From: Roseiarcus sp963741405
GTDB lineage: Bacteria; Pseudomonadota; Alphaproteobacteria; Rhizobiales; Beijerinckiaceae
Assembly (NCBI GenBank): GCA_963741405.1
Contig: CAVUHX010000032.1
Span: 186,001-250,000, forward strand
Direction of reading: 5' to 3'
Length of the DNA: 64,000 nucleotides
Shown here piece by piece: positions 28,157 through 36,671 of this stretch. Both the position numbers and the translations under genes were made by a program. Positions within the stretch are counted from its first letter, which is position 1, and each line of letters starts with the position of its first letter. The notes below the pieces were generated by a model. That model ran no database searches and was not told the DNA's origin. It saw only the letters and a list, made by a program, of their open reading frames with translations.

Positions 28157-30711
28157 CCGGCGGCCCCGGTCGCCGCGGCGGCGCGGCGGCGCGCACGGCG
28201 GAGGCGCGCTCGACGGGCCGGAGGATTCTGCCGTCCTGTCCGGGGTTCGGCGGCGGCGGCGGGCGGAGAATGCGCGGGCGCGGGCGCGCGGGGCGCGAGC
28301 GAGCGGCGCCGCCACAGGCTGGCCGCCGCGGGATCGGCGTTGCGGATGCGCACGAAGCCGAGCGCGCGCAAAATCTGGTCGGCCTGGCCCGGCTTCCAGT
28401 CGAGCGCGGCGAGCAGGGCCGGGGTCAGTTCGACAAGCCCGGCGCGTTCGGGCGCGGCGGCGCGGGCCAGCGCGTCGAGCTGCTCGAGCGCGAGCACCGG
28501 CGCCGCCATTCCGGCGACGGCGCGCAGACCCCGCAGACTCAGGGCCTCGGGCGAGGGCGCGGGATGGGGGAGGGGGCTCAGCCTGTCGGTCGGGGGGCGC
28601 CAGCGCGGCGCGGCGAGTTCGGCGAAAACCGAGCCGATCGCCTGCGCTTCGGGATCGAGCAGGGCCGGCAGGTAGAGCGAAAAGGCGCCGAAGCGGACGC
28701 CGAAACTCTTCAGGATACGACGCTCGTTCCGGCTCAGCGCGCTGATGTGCTCGTCGGCATGGCGCCGGTCGAGAATGCCGCATTGCTCGACGAGCTGATA
28801 GGCGACGCCCCGCGCGAGGCCCCTCAGGCGTCCGTCTGCGATCGCCTCGGTCAGGCGTTTGAGCGCGGCGAGCCGCCGGCTCGCTTCGCCCGCGACGAAG
28901 GCCTCGAGCCGCCGGGCGGCGCGCTCGCGCGCGGCGTCCTGGCCGAAATCGCCGATCAGCCGGACCCGCGGCTTGAACGGACCGCCGCCGACGATTTCGC
29001 CCGTTGCAAGCCCGCGCCATTCGACGCCGCCCATCACCGTGAGCGCGAAGGCCTCGTCGCCCTCGCTCGCGAGTTCGCCGAGCCTTCGGGCGATCTCCGG
29101 CGCGACCGCGCGTTCGACCGCCCCGCGCAAGGCGCGGTTTTCCAGGGCCGAGGCGCCTTGCTCCGGCTCGAAATGGACGCCCGAAATCCTGCCGACCAGA
29201 TGGCCTTCGACGGTCACCGCGCCGTCGGCGCCGATCCCGCCGAGGACGGGGCCGGCGCGCTGGTGCAGCGACCTGAGGAGGGTGCTGGTGCGCCGGTCGA
29301 CGAAGCGCTGCACGAGCGAAGCGTGCAGCGTGTCGGAAAGCCTGTCCTCGAGATCGCGGGCGCGTCCCTGCCACGCGAGCGGATCGGCGAGCCAGTCGGC
29401 GCGGTTGGCGATATAGGCGAGCGTGCGGACGCGCGCGAGCCGCATCGAGAGAGCGTCGATGTCGCCGTCCGTCCGGTCGAGCGCGGCGATCTGGCCCTGC
29501 ATCCAGTCGTCCGGCACGCGCCGGTTTCCCTGTGTCAGATGCTCGAACAGGCCGCCGATCAGGCGGGTGTGCTCTTCCTGCGTCGTCTTGCGGAAGTCCG
29601 GCGTCTGGCACGCCTCCCACAGCCGCCTCAGATTGGCGCGGTCGCGCGCGCGGCGGATGATCGTTTCGTCCGTCGACAATTGCCGCAGCGTCGCTTCGTC
29701 CTGGGCCTCTTCCGACAGTCGCAAGCCCCCCGCCGGCGGCGCGGCGGCGAGCGACCGCATGAGTTCCTGCAGCGACGAGAAATCCAGACGGGCGTTTCGC
29801 CACTCCGCCGCCAGAACCGGCGGAAAGACGTGGCCCTCGACCGACGCCACGACGTCGGGGTCGAGGTCGTGCGCGTCGCCCGTGACGCCGAAGTCGCCGT
29901 CCCTGCGGAAGCGCCCGGCCCGGCCGGCGATCTGCCCGATCTCCTGAGAGAACAGGCCGCGGGTGCGGCGGCCGTCGAATTTGCGCAGGCCGGCGAAGGC
30001 GACATGGTCGACGTCCATGTTGAGGCCCATCCCAATGGCGTCGGTCGCCACCAGGAAATCGACCTCGCCGGACTGGAAGAGCTCCACCTGGGCGTTGCGG
30101 GTGCGGGGCGAAAGCGACCCCATCACCACCGCCGCTCCGCCGCGATGCCGGCGGATCAGTTCTGCGATCGCATAGACCGCCTCGGCGGAAAAGGCGACCA
30201 CCGCGCTGCGGCGCGGCAGGCGGGTCAGCTTCTTCGCGCCGGCGTAGGTCAGCGTCGAAAGCCGCTCGCGGAACTGGATCTCGGCGTCGGGGCAGAGGCG
30301 ACGGACGAGCGGAGCGACGGTCGCCGCTCCGAGCAGCATCGTTTCCGACGCTCCGCGCGCATGCAGGAGTCGGTGGGTGAAGACATGGCCGCGTTCGGGA
30401 TCGGCGCAGAGCTGGATTTCATCGACCGCGAGGAATTCGACCCGCCGCTCGAGCGGCATGGCCTCGACGGTGCAGACGAAATACTGCGGATGGGCGGGGA
30501 CGATCTTTTCCTCGCCGGTGATCAGCGCGACCCGGGCCACGCCTCTCGTCTTGACCACGCGATCGTAGATTTCCCGGGCCAGCAACCTCAGCGGCAGGCC
30601 GATCATGCCCGACGAATGACCCAGCATGCGCTCGACCGCGAGATGCGTCTTGCCGGTGTTGGTCGGGCCGAGAACGGCGACCAGTCGCGAGCGGTGCGGC
30701 GAGTCGGTCAT
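28153..30711 (-). CDS. SUV3-like DExH-box RNA helicase
   Basis: An 852-residue helicase related to the mitochondrial degradosome helicase SUV3. It shows Walker A GPTNTGKTHLAVERML, the DEIQ motif (AVDEIQLCADPERGHVFTHRLLHARG), motif V ATDAIGMGLNMDVDHVAFAG and motif VI QIAGRAGRF. The long C-terminal part (about 400-770) is the alphaproteobacterial extension. The last 70 residues are Ala/Pro/Arg-rich low complexity with uncertain reading. It presumably unwinds structured RNA in decay or ribosome assembly. The start at ATG 30711 (MTDSPHRSRLVAVLGPTNTG) fits the family. The S4 gene overlaps its stop. Confidence 0.93.
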   Translation of the reverse strand: MTDSPHRSRLVAVLGPTNTGKTHLAVERMLGHSSGMIGLPLRLLAREIYDRVVKTRGVARVALITGEEKIVPAHPQYFVCTVEAMPLERRVEFLAVDEIQLCADPERGHVFTHRLLHARGASETMLLGAATVAPLVRRLCPDAEIQFRERLSTLTYAGAKKLTRLPRRSAVVAFSAEAVYAIAELIRRHRGGAAVVMGSLSPRTRNAQVELFQSGEVDFLVATDAIGMGLNMDVDHVAFAGLRKFDGRRTRGLFSQEIGQIAGRAGRFRRDGDFGVTGDAHDLDPDVVASVEGHVFPPVLAAEWRNARLDFSSLQELMRSLAAAPPAGGLRLSEEAQDEATLRQLSTDETIIRRARDRANLRRLWEACQTPDFRKTTQEEHTRLIGGLFEHLTQGNRRVPDDWMQGQIAALDRTDGDIDALSMRLARVRTLAYIANRADWLADPLAWQGRARDLEDRLSDTLHASLVQRFVDRRTSTLLRSLHQRAGPVLGGIGADGAVTVEGHLVGRISGVHFEPEQGASALENRALRGAVERAVAPEIARRLGELASEGDEAFALTVMGGVEWRGLATGEIVGGGPFKPRVRLIGDFGQDAARERAARRLEAFVAGEASRRLAALKRLTEAIADGRLRGLARGVAYQLVEQCGILDRRHADEHISALSRNERRILKSFGVRFGAFSLYLPALLDPEAQAIGSVFAELAAPRWRPPTDRLSPLPHPAPSPEALSLRGLRAVAGMAAPVLALEQLDALARAAAPERAGLVELTPALLAALDWKPGQADQILRALGFVRIRNADPAAASLWRRRSLAPRAPAPAHSPPAAAAEPRTGRQNPPARRARLRRARRRAAAATGAAG

Positions 30712-30901
30712 GGGGCGAATGTGGAGGATGAAGGCCCGCGCCGCAAGCCCGTGCGGCCCGCGCCGGTCCGGCGCCTGTCATCGGGCCCGCGATTGCGACA
30801 GCATGTGAGGAATTGGCGCGCGCGGCCGACGGCGGTCTTGCAGTCACAGCGGTTCTGCGCGACGCTGTCGTCAATCTGCGGAACGCTACGGGAGGCGCGC
30901 C

Positions 30902-31834
30902 ATGCACCACGGCCAGGTGGAAGGGACCGAGATCGTCGTCCTCGATCCGCAATTCAAGCGGCTGTTCGCCGGTTATGTCCGGGTCGAGCGCCTGTGGAGC
31001 GGCGCGCGCTGGAGCGAGGGTCCGGCGTGGTTCGCCGCGGGGCGATACCTCGTCTGGTCCGACCTTCCCAACAACCGCATGCTGCGCTTCACCGAGCCGT
31101 CCGGCCTTGTCGAGGTCTTCCGCCAGCCGTCGAACAATTCGAACGGCAACACCGTCGACAATCAGGGCCGGCTCGTGACCTGCGAGCACCTGACCCGCCG
31201 CGTGACCCGGACGGAAGTCGACGGCTCGATTTCCGTCGTCGCCGACCGATGGCAGGGCAAGCGGCTGAACTCGCCCAACGACGCCGTGGTGAAATCGGAC
31301 AATTCGATCTGGTTCACCGATCCGGCCTACGGGATCGACTCCGACAACGAGGGCGACCGGGCGGAGCCGGAAATCGACGGCTGCCATGTCTACCGGATCG
31401 ATCCGGCGAATGGAGCGGTCGAGCGGGTCATCGACGACATGGTGCGGCCCAATGGCCTCGCCTTCTCGCCCGACGAAAGCATCCTCTATGTCGCCGACAC
31501 CGGGGCGGATCACAAGGAGGACGGACCGCGGGACATCCGCCGCTTCGCGGTGTCGAAGGACGGCAGGAGCGTGACCGGCGGGGAGGTGTTCGCCAAATGC
31601 GAGGCCGGAGTGTTCGACGGTTTTCGCGTCGACCGGCAGGGACGAATCTGGACGAGCACCGACGAAGGCGTCCATTGCTACGACCCCGACGGAACGCTGA
31701 TCGGCAAGATTCTCGTGCCCGAGATCGTCGCCAACGTCACCTTCGGCGGAGCGAAGCGCAACCGGCTGTTCATCTGCGGCACCTCGTCGCTCTATTCGAT
31801 CATGCTGATGACCAACGGCTCGAAGCTCGGCTGA
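30902..31834 (+). CDS. SMP-30/gluconolactonase-family lactonase
   Basis: A 310-residue six-bladed beta-propeller of the SMP-30/Gnl family, which hydrolyses sugar lactones with a divalent metal. Metal-site motifs are visible: Glu in WSEGPAW, Asn-Asp in LNSPNDAVVKSDNSIWFTDP, Asn in VRPNGLAFSPDE and Asp in GVFDGFRVDRQGRIW. There is no signal peptide, so it is cytoplasmic. The gene is divergent from the helicase gene and convergent with hisE, and stands alone. A role in sugar-acid catabolism with the sugar clusters is possible but not shown. Confidence 0.9.
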   Translation: MHHGQVEGTEIVVLDPQFKRLFAGYVRVERLWSGARWSEGPAWFAAGRYLVWSDLPNNRMLRFTEPSGLVEVFRQPSNNSNGNTVDNQGRLVTCEHLTRRVTRTEVDGSISVVADRWQGKRLNSPNDAVVKSDNSIWFTDPAYGIDSDNEGDRAEPEIDGCHVYRIDPANGAVERVIDDMVRPNGLAFSPDESILYVADTGADHKEDGPRDIRRFAVSKDGRSVTGGEVFAKCEAGVFDGFRVDRQGRIWTSTDEGVHCYDPDGTLIGKILVPEIVANVTFGGAKRNRLFICGTSSLYSIMLMTNGSKLG

Positions 31835-31858
31835 GCAAAAACGCGCCGCCGGCCTGTT

Positions 31859-31878
31859 TCTCCCTGCTATCAGGGAGA
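31859..31878. terminator. hairpin TCTCCCTG-CTAT-CAGGGAGA between convergent genes
   Basis: A perfect eight-base stem with a four-base loop lies 24 bases after the lactonase stop. No T-run follows on either strand. It is probably one of two terminator or processing hairpins between the convergent lactonase and hisE genes. Confidence 0.55.
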
Positions 31879-31936
31879 GGCGGCGAAGACCTGCGCGCCC
31901 TTCGGCCCACTTCCAGCGCGGAAAAGACATGCTGTT

Positions 31937-31961
31937 TCAGAAGCTTGGAAAAAGCTTCTGA
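31937..31961. terminator. second hairpin TCAGAAGCTT-N5-AAGCTTCTGA
   Basis: A perfect ten-base stem with loop GGAAA is followed by an AT-rich stretch (TATATCAACATAAAAG). It lies about 130 bases before the hisE stop in a convergent gap, so it could terminate either transcript. Confidence 0.55.
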
Positions 31962-32093
31962 TATATCAACATAAAAGATCGCGGGAAATGGGCGGCCGCC
32001 GCCGAGGCTGCCGCAGCGCCGGGTTCGAAACCGCTTTACGCCCGGATGTTGAGACACTGGATGAAGGGGCGGAGCGCTGGGGAGATCTGACGC

Positions 32094-32465
32094 TCAGGAC
32101 GCCTTGCGGCGCCCGTCCAGCGGGGTCACCCGCCGGATCTGCGGCACGTCCGAGTGCTTGTGGAGCTTCTCGGCAATGCCGTAGAGGCGCTCGCGCCGGT
32201 CGATCTCGGCCATCACCTCGTCGGGCGTGACGCCGCATTCGGCCCAGATGACGGCGAGATGGTAAAGCAGATCGGCGCTCTCGAGGACGACCTGCTCGCG
32301 GTTCGCCAGGACCGCGTCGAGGCCGACTTCGACCGCCTCCTCGGCGAGCTTCTTGGCCATCTTCTGCACGCCGTCGCGAAACAGCTTGGAGGTGCGCGAA
32401 GCGGACGGCCGGCGCTCCCGCGCCTCCTGCACGGCCGCAAACAGTCTGTCGAGCGAATCAGCCAT
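32094..32465 (-). CDS. hisE: phosphoribosyl-ATP pyrophosphatase HisE
   Basis: HisE hydrolyses PR-ATP to PR-AMP in histidine synthesis. The 123-residue protein has the all-alpha NTP-pyrophosphatase fold with the metal-binding helix motifs KLAEEAVEVGLDAVLANREQVVLESADLLYHLAVIW. The short C-terminal part is in family style. Other his genes are not next to it; the purQ gene ends 122 bases upstream on the same strand. Confidence 0.95.
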   Translation of the reverse strand: MADSLDRLFAAVQEARERRPSASRTSKLFRDGVQKMAKKLAEEAVEVGLDAVLANREQVVLESADLLYHLAVIWAECGVTPDEVMAEIDRRERLYGIAEKLHKHSDVPQIRRVTPLDGRRKAS

Positions 32466-32587
32466 GGGCCCCGCATTATCCTCCGCCGAACGGATAATGC
32501 GGGAAACTCGTTCCCGGAGTATGACAGAATGGCGTCATCCCCGAAGTTTCCGAAAAATTCGGGCGACGCACTGTTGAAAACCCGGAG

Positions 32588-33274
32588 TCAGGCCGCCGCC
32601 AGGGCCTCGAACAGCGGGCGGCCGTCGACTCCGCCGACCAGCGGATCGATCAGGTTCTCCGGATGCGGCATCAGACCCAGCACGTTGAACCGCTCGTTGA
32701 ACACGCCGGCGATGCCGTTCTCCGAGCCGTTCGGGTTCGACGCGTCGCTCACCCGTCCCGCGGCGTCGCAATAGCGGAACGCCACCTGTCCGTTGTCCTC
32801 GATCGTCCGGATCGTCGCATCGTCGGCTTCGAAATTGCCCTCGCCATGGGCGATGGCGAATTTGACCACCTGTCCGGCCGCGTAGCCGCGGGTGAAGCGG
32901 GCGCCGGTGTTCTCCACGCGAAGATGCTGCATCCGACAGACGAAGCGCCGGTCGGCATTGCGCATCAGCACGCCCGGCAGGAGGCCGGCCTCGCAGAGAA
33001 TCTGGAAGCCGTTGCAAATGCCGAGCACCAGCCCGCCCCGCGCCGCGTGACGGCCGACTGCCCGCATGATCGGCGAGCGGGCCGCGATCGCGCCGCAGCG
33101 CAGGTAGTCGCCGTAGGAAAAGCCGCCGGGCAGGACGACGAGATCGGTCCGCGGTGGCAGATCCTGGTCGCCGTGCCAGAGGATCGCCGGCGCCTGGCCG
33201 ATCGCCTGCGTCAGCGCGCGAGCGGCGTCCTGCTCACGGTTGGATCCAGGGAAGAGGATGACGGACGCTTTCAT
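32588..33274 (-). CDS. purQ: phosphoribosylformylglycinamidine synthase subunit I PurQ
   Basis: The glutaminase subunit of FGAM synthase in purine synthesis. The class-I amidotransferase nucleophile Cys is in VLGICNGFQIL, and the His-Glu pair of the triad is in MPHPENLIDP. The oxyanion region is LPGGFSYGDYLRCGAIA. The protein has 228 residues. The start at MKASVILFPGSNREQD (33274) lies four bases after the purS stop, as in other small-subunit-type (PurSQL) organisms. Confidence 0.96.
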   Translation of the reverse strand: MKASVILFPGSNREQDAARALTQAIGQAPAILWHGDQDLPPRTDLVVLPGGFSYGDYLRCGAIAARSPIMRAVGRHAARGGLVLGICNGFQILCEAGLLPGVLMRNADRRFVCRMQHLRVENTGARFTRGYAAGQVVKFAIAHGEGNFEADDATIRTIEDNGQVAFRYCDAAGRVSDASNPNGSENGIAGVFNERFNVLGLMPHPENLIDPLVGGVDGRPLFEALAAA

Positions 33275-33278
33275 CGCC

Positions 33279-33518
33279 TCAGGCGATCTCGATCGCGTAG
33301 TCTTCGACGATCGTATTGGCGAGCAGGCGTTCGCAGGCCTCGTTGAGGGTCTTGCGCGCGCGCTCGCTGTCACCGCCGTCGAGCTCGAGTTCGAAGATCT
33401 TGCCCTGGCGCACCGAGGTGACGCCGTCGATCGACAGCGAGCGCAGCGCGCCTTCGATCGCCTTGCCCTGCGGATCGAGCACTCCGGACTTCAGCGTGAC
33501 GATGACGCGCGCTTTCAA
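33279..33518 (-). CDS. purS: phosphoribosylformylglycinamidine synthase subunit PurS
   Basis: A 79-residue subunit that bridges PurQ and PurL in the three-part FGAM synthase. Family sequence is visible from start to end (KARVIVTLKSGVLDPQGKAIEGALRSLSIDGVTSVRQGKIFELEL). It is followed by purQ after four bases; purL is not in the window. The upstream neighbour ptsN ends 19 bases before it. Confidence 0.95.
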   Translation of the reverse strand: MKARVIVTLKSGVLDPQGKAIEGALRSLSIDGVTSVRQGKIFELELDGGDSERARKTLNEACERLLANTIVEDYAIEIA

Positions 33519-33537
33519 GCTCTCAATCTCCGTTCGG

Positions 33538-34002
33538 TCAGGCGGCGTTCGACGCCGGCGCCATGGTCAGGAGCGCATAGAGCGCCGTCGGGTCGCGTGT
33601 GGCGCGCAACTGCGCGGCGATCGCCGTGTTGCGCAACAGGCGCGCGCTCAACGCCAGCGCCTTGAGATGGTCGGCGCCCGCCAATTCGGGCGCGATCAGC
33701 ATGAAAATGAGATCGACCGGCAGCCCGTCAGGCGCGTCGAAATCGATCGCCCGCTCCAGGCGGGCGAACACGCCGAAAATCTGCTCGCACTTGGCGAGCT
33801 TTCCGTGCGGAATGGCGACCCCGTCGCCCACTCCCGTCGAGCCAAGCCGTTCGCGCTGCAACAGCGCGTCGAAAATCTCGCGGTCCGGCAGGCCGGAAAC
33901 GACCGCGGCGCGCTCGCTCATTTCCTGAAGGGCCTGCTTTTTGCCGTTGACCCGCAAGGCTGCGAGAATTGCGTCCGGCTTGATGAGCTGGGATAACGAC
34001 AT
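33538..34002 (-). CDS. ptsN: PTS IIA-like nitrogen regulatory protein PtsN (EIIA-Ntr)
   Basis: A 154-residue EIIA-Ntr protein of the nitrogen PTS. It takes a phosphate from NPr at the His in GVAIPHGKLAKCEQIFGVF and regulates nitrogen, potassium and carbon metabolism. The start MSLSQLIKPDAILAAL (34002) is family-like. It lies 44 bases after hpf and downstream of rpoN, the classical rpoN-hpf-ptsN order. Confidence 0.95.
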   Translation of the reverse strand: MSLSQLIKPDAILAALRVNGKKQALQEMSERAAVVSGLPDREIFDALLQRERLGSTGVGDGVAIPHGKLAKCEQIFGVFARLERAIDFDAPDGLPVDLIFMLIAPELAGADHLKALALSARLLRNTAIAAQLRATRDPTALYALLTMAPASNAA

Positions 34003-34046
34003 TCTTGTTCCGAATATTCGGCGCCGGGCGGCGCCGTCGTCTGTCG

Positions 34047-34604
34047 TCAGTGCGGATCGACCCAACCGATCGCGCCGTCGCGGCGCCGGTAGACGACGTT
34101 GACCCGGCCACTGCCGGCGTGCTCGAAAACAACGACAGGCGCGCCCGTCAGGTCGAGTTCGGCCACAGCGGACGCCACCGAAAGAGATTTCAGCGCCTCG
34201 GTGCCCTCCGCCACAACCACCGGATTGAAGCCTTCCTCGGGTTCTTCCGCTTCATTGGAAGGAGCCTCCACCACATAATTGGAAACCTTGCCCAGACCGG
34301 CGCCGGCCGCCGCATGTCCCTTGAGGCGCTTCTTGTAGCGCCTCAACCTCGCCTCGATCTTGTCGGCTGCGTGCTCGAAGCACGGATAGGGCTCGTGCGC
34401 CCGGCCCTCCGCGTGCAGGGAGACCCCGGAACTCAGCTGCAGCGTGCAGTCCGAGCGGTATCCCGAACCGTCACGCGTGATGACCACGTGGCCGCCGACA
34501 GTTCCGTTGAAATAACGGGCGACGACCGCCTCGACCTTTTCCAAAACATGCTGACGCAAAGATTCCCCGATATCGAGGTTCTTCCCGGATACTCTCAAAG
34601 TCAT
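34047..34604 (-). CDS. hpf: ribosome hibernation promoting factor, long form
   Basis: A 185-residue long-form HPF that dimerises 70S ribosomes in stationary phase. The N-terminal S30AE domain (MTLRVSGKNLDIGESLRQHVLEKVEAVVARYF) covers about residues 1-100. A charged linker leads to the C-terminal dimerisation domain (FNPVVVAEGTEALKSLSVASAVAELDLTGAPVVVFEHAGSGRVNVVYRRRDG). The longer upstream frame is Arg-rich and not family-like. It sits between rpoN and ptsN. Confidence 0.95.
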   Translation of the reverse strand: MTLRVSGKNLDIGESLRQHVLEKVEAVVARYFNGTVGGHVVITRDGSGYRSDCTLQLSSGVSLHAEGRAHEPYPCFEHAADKIEARLRRYKKRLKGHAAAGAGLGKVSNYVVEAPSNEAEEPEEGFNPVVVAEGTEALKSLSVASAVAELDLTGAPVVVFEHAGSGRVNVVYRRRDGAIGWVDPH

Positions 34605-34798
34605 CGATTGCTGGCCTATCTCCAGAGCGAGCGGGAGGCCCACTCGCCGCTCGTTATGCGCCCGACCGTCGCGCTCTTGCATGCCTGGTCCGCCTCCATC
34701 CAAGAATCCCGAGCGGCCAGTTATCGGTAGCGTTAGGAGCCTCTCGCGGCCATGTCAATCGCCCAGCCAACCGTCTGTTCCGTGGGACAAAACGGATT

Positions 34799-36377
34799 TC
34801 ACACTCCCGCGGGCTCGGAGGCTTCGCGCGCTCGCGAAAGGCTGAGAGGGGACAATTTCATTTTCCGTCGCTCGACCGACGAGGGGATCTTCAGGCTGTC
34901 GCGGTATTTGGCGACGGTGCGCCGCGCGACGACGATGTCGGCCTTGCGCAGGCGCTCGACGATGCCGTCGTCGGACAGCACGCCTTCCGGCTCTTCCTCG
35001 TCGATCATCTGGCGAATGCGCTGTCGAACGGACTCGGCCGAGTGGGACTCGCCGGAGTCGGCGGAAGCGATGGCGGCGGTGAAGAAGTACTTCATCTCGA
35101 AAAGCCCCCGCGGCGTCTGGATGAACTTGTGCGCGGTGGCGCGCGAGACCGTCGACTCGTGCACCCCGATCGCCTCGCCGACCATTTTCAGATTGAGCGG
35201 CCTCAGTTTGGAGACGCCCTCGACCAGAAAGGAGTCCTGGCGGCGGACGATTTCGCTCGCGACATTGAGAATGGTGCGCGCCCTTTGTTCGAGACTCTTC
35301 GTGAGCCAGTTCGCCGACTGCAGCTGGGCGGAAATGTATTGCTTGTCTTCCTCGCGCCTGGCGCCTCGCCGGATGGTCGCCGCGTAGGTTTCGTTCACCA
35401 GAACACGCGGCAGCGCCTGGGTGTTGAGCTCGATCCGCCATGTCCGGTCGGGACCGGCGGTCACATAGACGTCGGGAATGGCCGGCGCGCCCGGCGGATC
35501 GCCGAACGCCCGGCCCGGCTTCGGCTCGAGCCGCTTGATCTCGCCGATCATGTCGAAGAGATCCTCGTCATCGACGCCGCAGAGCCGGCGCAGCAGGGGG
35601 AAGTCGCGCCGCGCCAGCGCCGGCAGGTTTTCGACGAGGGCCTGCATGGCCGGATCGAACCGGTCGCGTTCGCGCAGTTGCAGCGTCAGACATTCGGCGA
35701 GGCTTCGGGCGAACACGCCGGTCGGCTCGAGCGCCTGCACGCGGGCGAGCACGGATTCGACGGCTGCGGCGGTCGTTCCGAGCCGTTCTGCGATCGCCTC
35801 GCACGAGCCGACGAAATAGCCCGCTTCATCCACGCCGTCGATCAGCGCGGCGCCGATCATCCGGTCGACCGGATCGACAAGGATGACGCCGGCCTGGCGC
35901 TCGAGATGCTCGCGCAGCGACACGGTCTCGGCGACATAGGCCTCCAACTCCGGCGCTTCGCCCCCCTCCGAGCCGCCGCCGACCCCCGTCCAGGCGTTCG
36001 AGGACAGGCCATCGGGCGGCTGGGCGGCCGAGACGGGCGCCGCCAGATCGCGGTCGAACGCATTTTCGACCTCCGTGCCGAGATTGGCGGCGAGACTGGC
36101 GGCGTCGGTCTCGAGCGCCTCCGACGCCCAGTCGCCGGGCTCGGAGGAGGAGGAGTCGCCCGGCGCCCGGTCCAACACAGGCTCGTCGCCAGGCAGGCGC
36201 GTCGCGCGCCTCCTGTTCCTCGCTCCGCTCCAGCAGCGGATTGCTCGCGAGCTCGGCCTCGATGAACGCGCTCAACTCGACGTTCGGCATCTGCAACAGC
36301 TTGATCGCCTGCAGCAGCTGCGGCGTCAGAACCATCGTCTGACCCTGCCGCATCGTCAATTTGGCCAATAGCGCCAT
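34799..36377 (-). CDS. rpoN: RNA polymerase sigma-54 factor RpoN, interrupted by a one-base frameshift
   Basis: Sigma-54 directs RNA polymerase to -24/-12 promoters under enhancer control. The N-terminal activator region (MALLAKLTMRQGQTMVLTPQLLQAIKLLQMPNVELSAFIEAELASNPLLE) is in one frame from ATG 36377. From about 36193 the acidic linker, core-binding and DNA-binding regions continue in another frame (GDEPVLDRAPGD onward). The C-terminus has the RpoN box ARRTVAKYRD. One extra base in GCCTGG explains the break, and joined the product is about 525 residues. A broken rpoN next to intact hpf and ptsN is unexpected, so a sequence error is likely. No lptB gene precedes it, unlike in many proteobacteria. 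Confidence 0.9.
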
Positions 36378-36585
36378 TGATATTCGTGACCCCGGCCTCG
36401 GTGACCCGGCCTCGCCGCCCGGCGGGCAATTCGGCTCGCTTCTTGCTTCCGCCGACGCCTATATCACAAGCCCAATTTCTATCCATATGGTGAAAGCGCG
36501 CGGCGCGGACCCCGTCGCGGCGACCCCGGCCCAGCGCCATCGCCCCGCCTGGCGAACATTTCGGAAATTCGCCAATCCGGAAATT

Positions 36586-36607
36586 CATATAAAGACTTGC
36601 TTATATG
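36586..36607. promoter_or_regulatory. palindromic operator CATATAA-N8-TTATATG upstream of ahcY (SahR-like)
   Basis: A perfect seven-base inverted repeat lies 64 bases before the ahcY start. It resembles the ATAT-rich palindromes reported for the ArsR-family regulator SahR on SAM-cycle genes. Two direct copies of CGGAAATTC (36562-36570 and 36578-36586), 16 bases apart, stand just before it. The SahR link is from memory of the motif. Confidence 0.55.
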
Positions 36608-36671
36608 TTTATTGCGAGATCCCGATAGCGCTGGTAAGGGATCTCCCGAAACAACCGGGATTCTGACGCCA

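Noticed and set aside
28270..31974. 1234-codon open frame on the plus strand opposite the helicase
   Set aside because: It is the antisense shadow of the helicase gene in GC-rich DNA; it has Arg/Ala-rich composition and no family sequence, whereas the minus strand encodes a complete SUV3-like helicase.
36480..36671. SAM or SAH riboswitch before ahcY
   Set aside because: I could not find the conserved core of any SAH or SAM riboswitch class; the palindrome looks like a protein operator.
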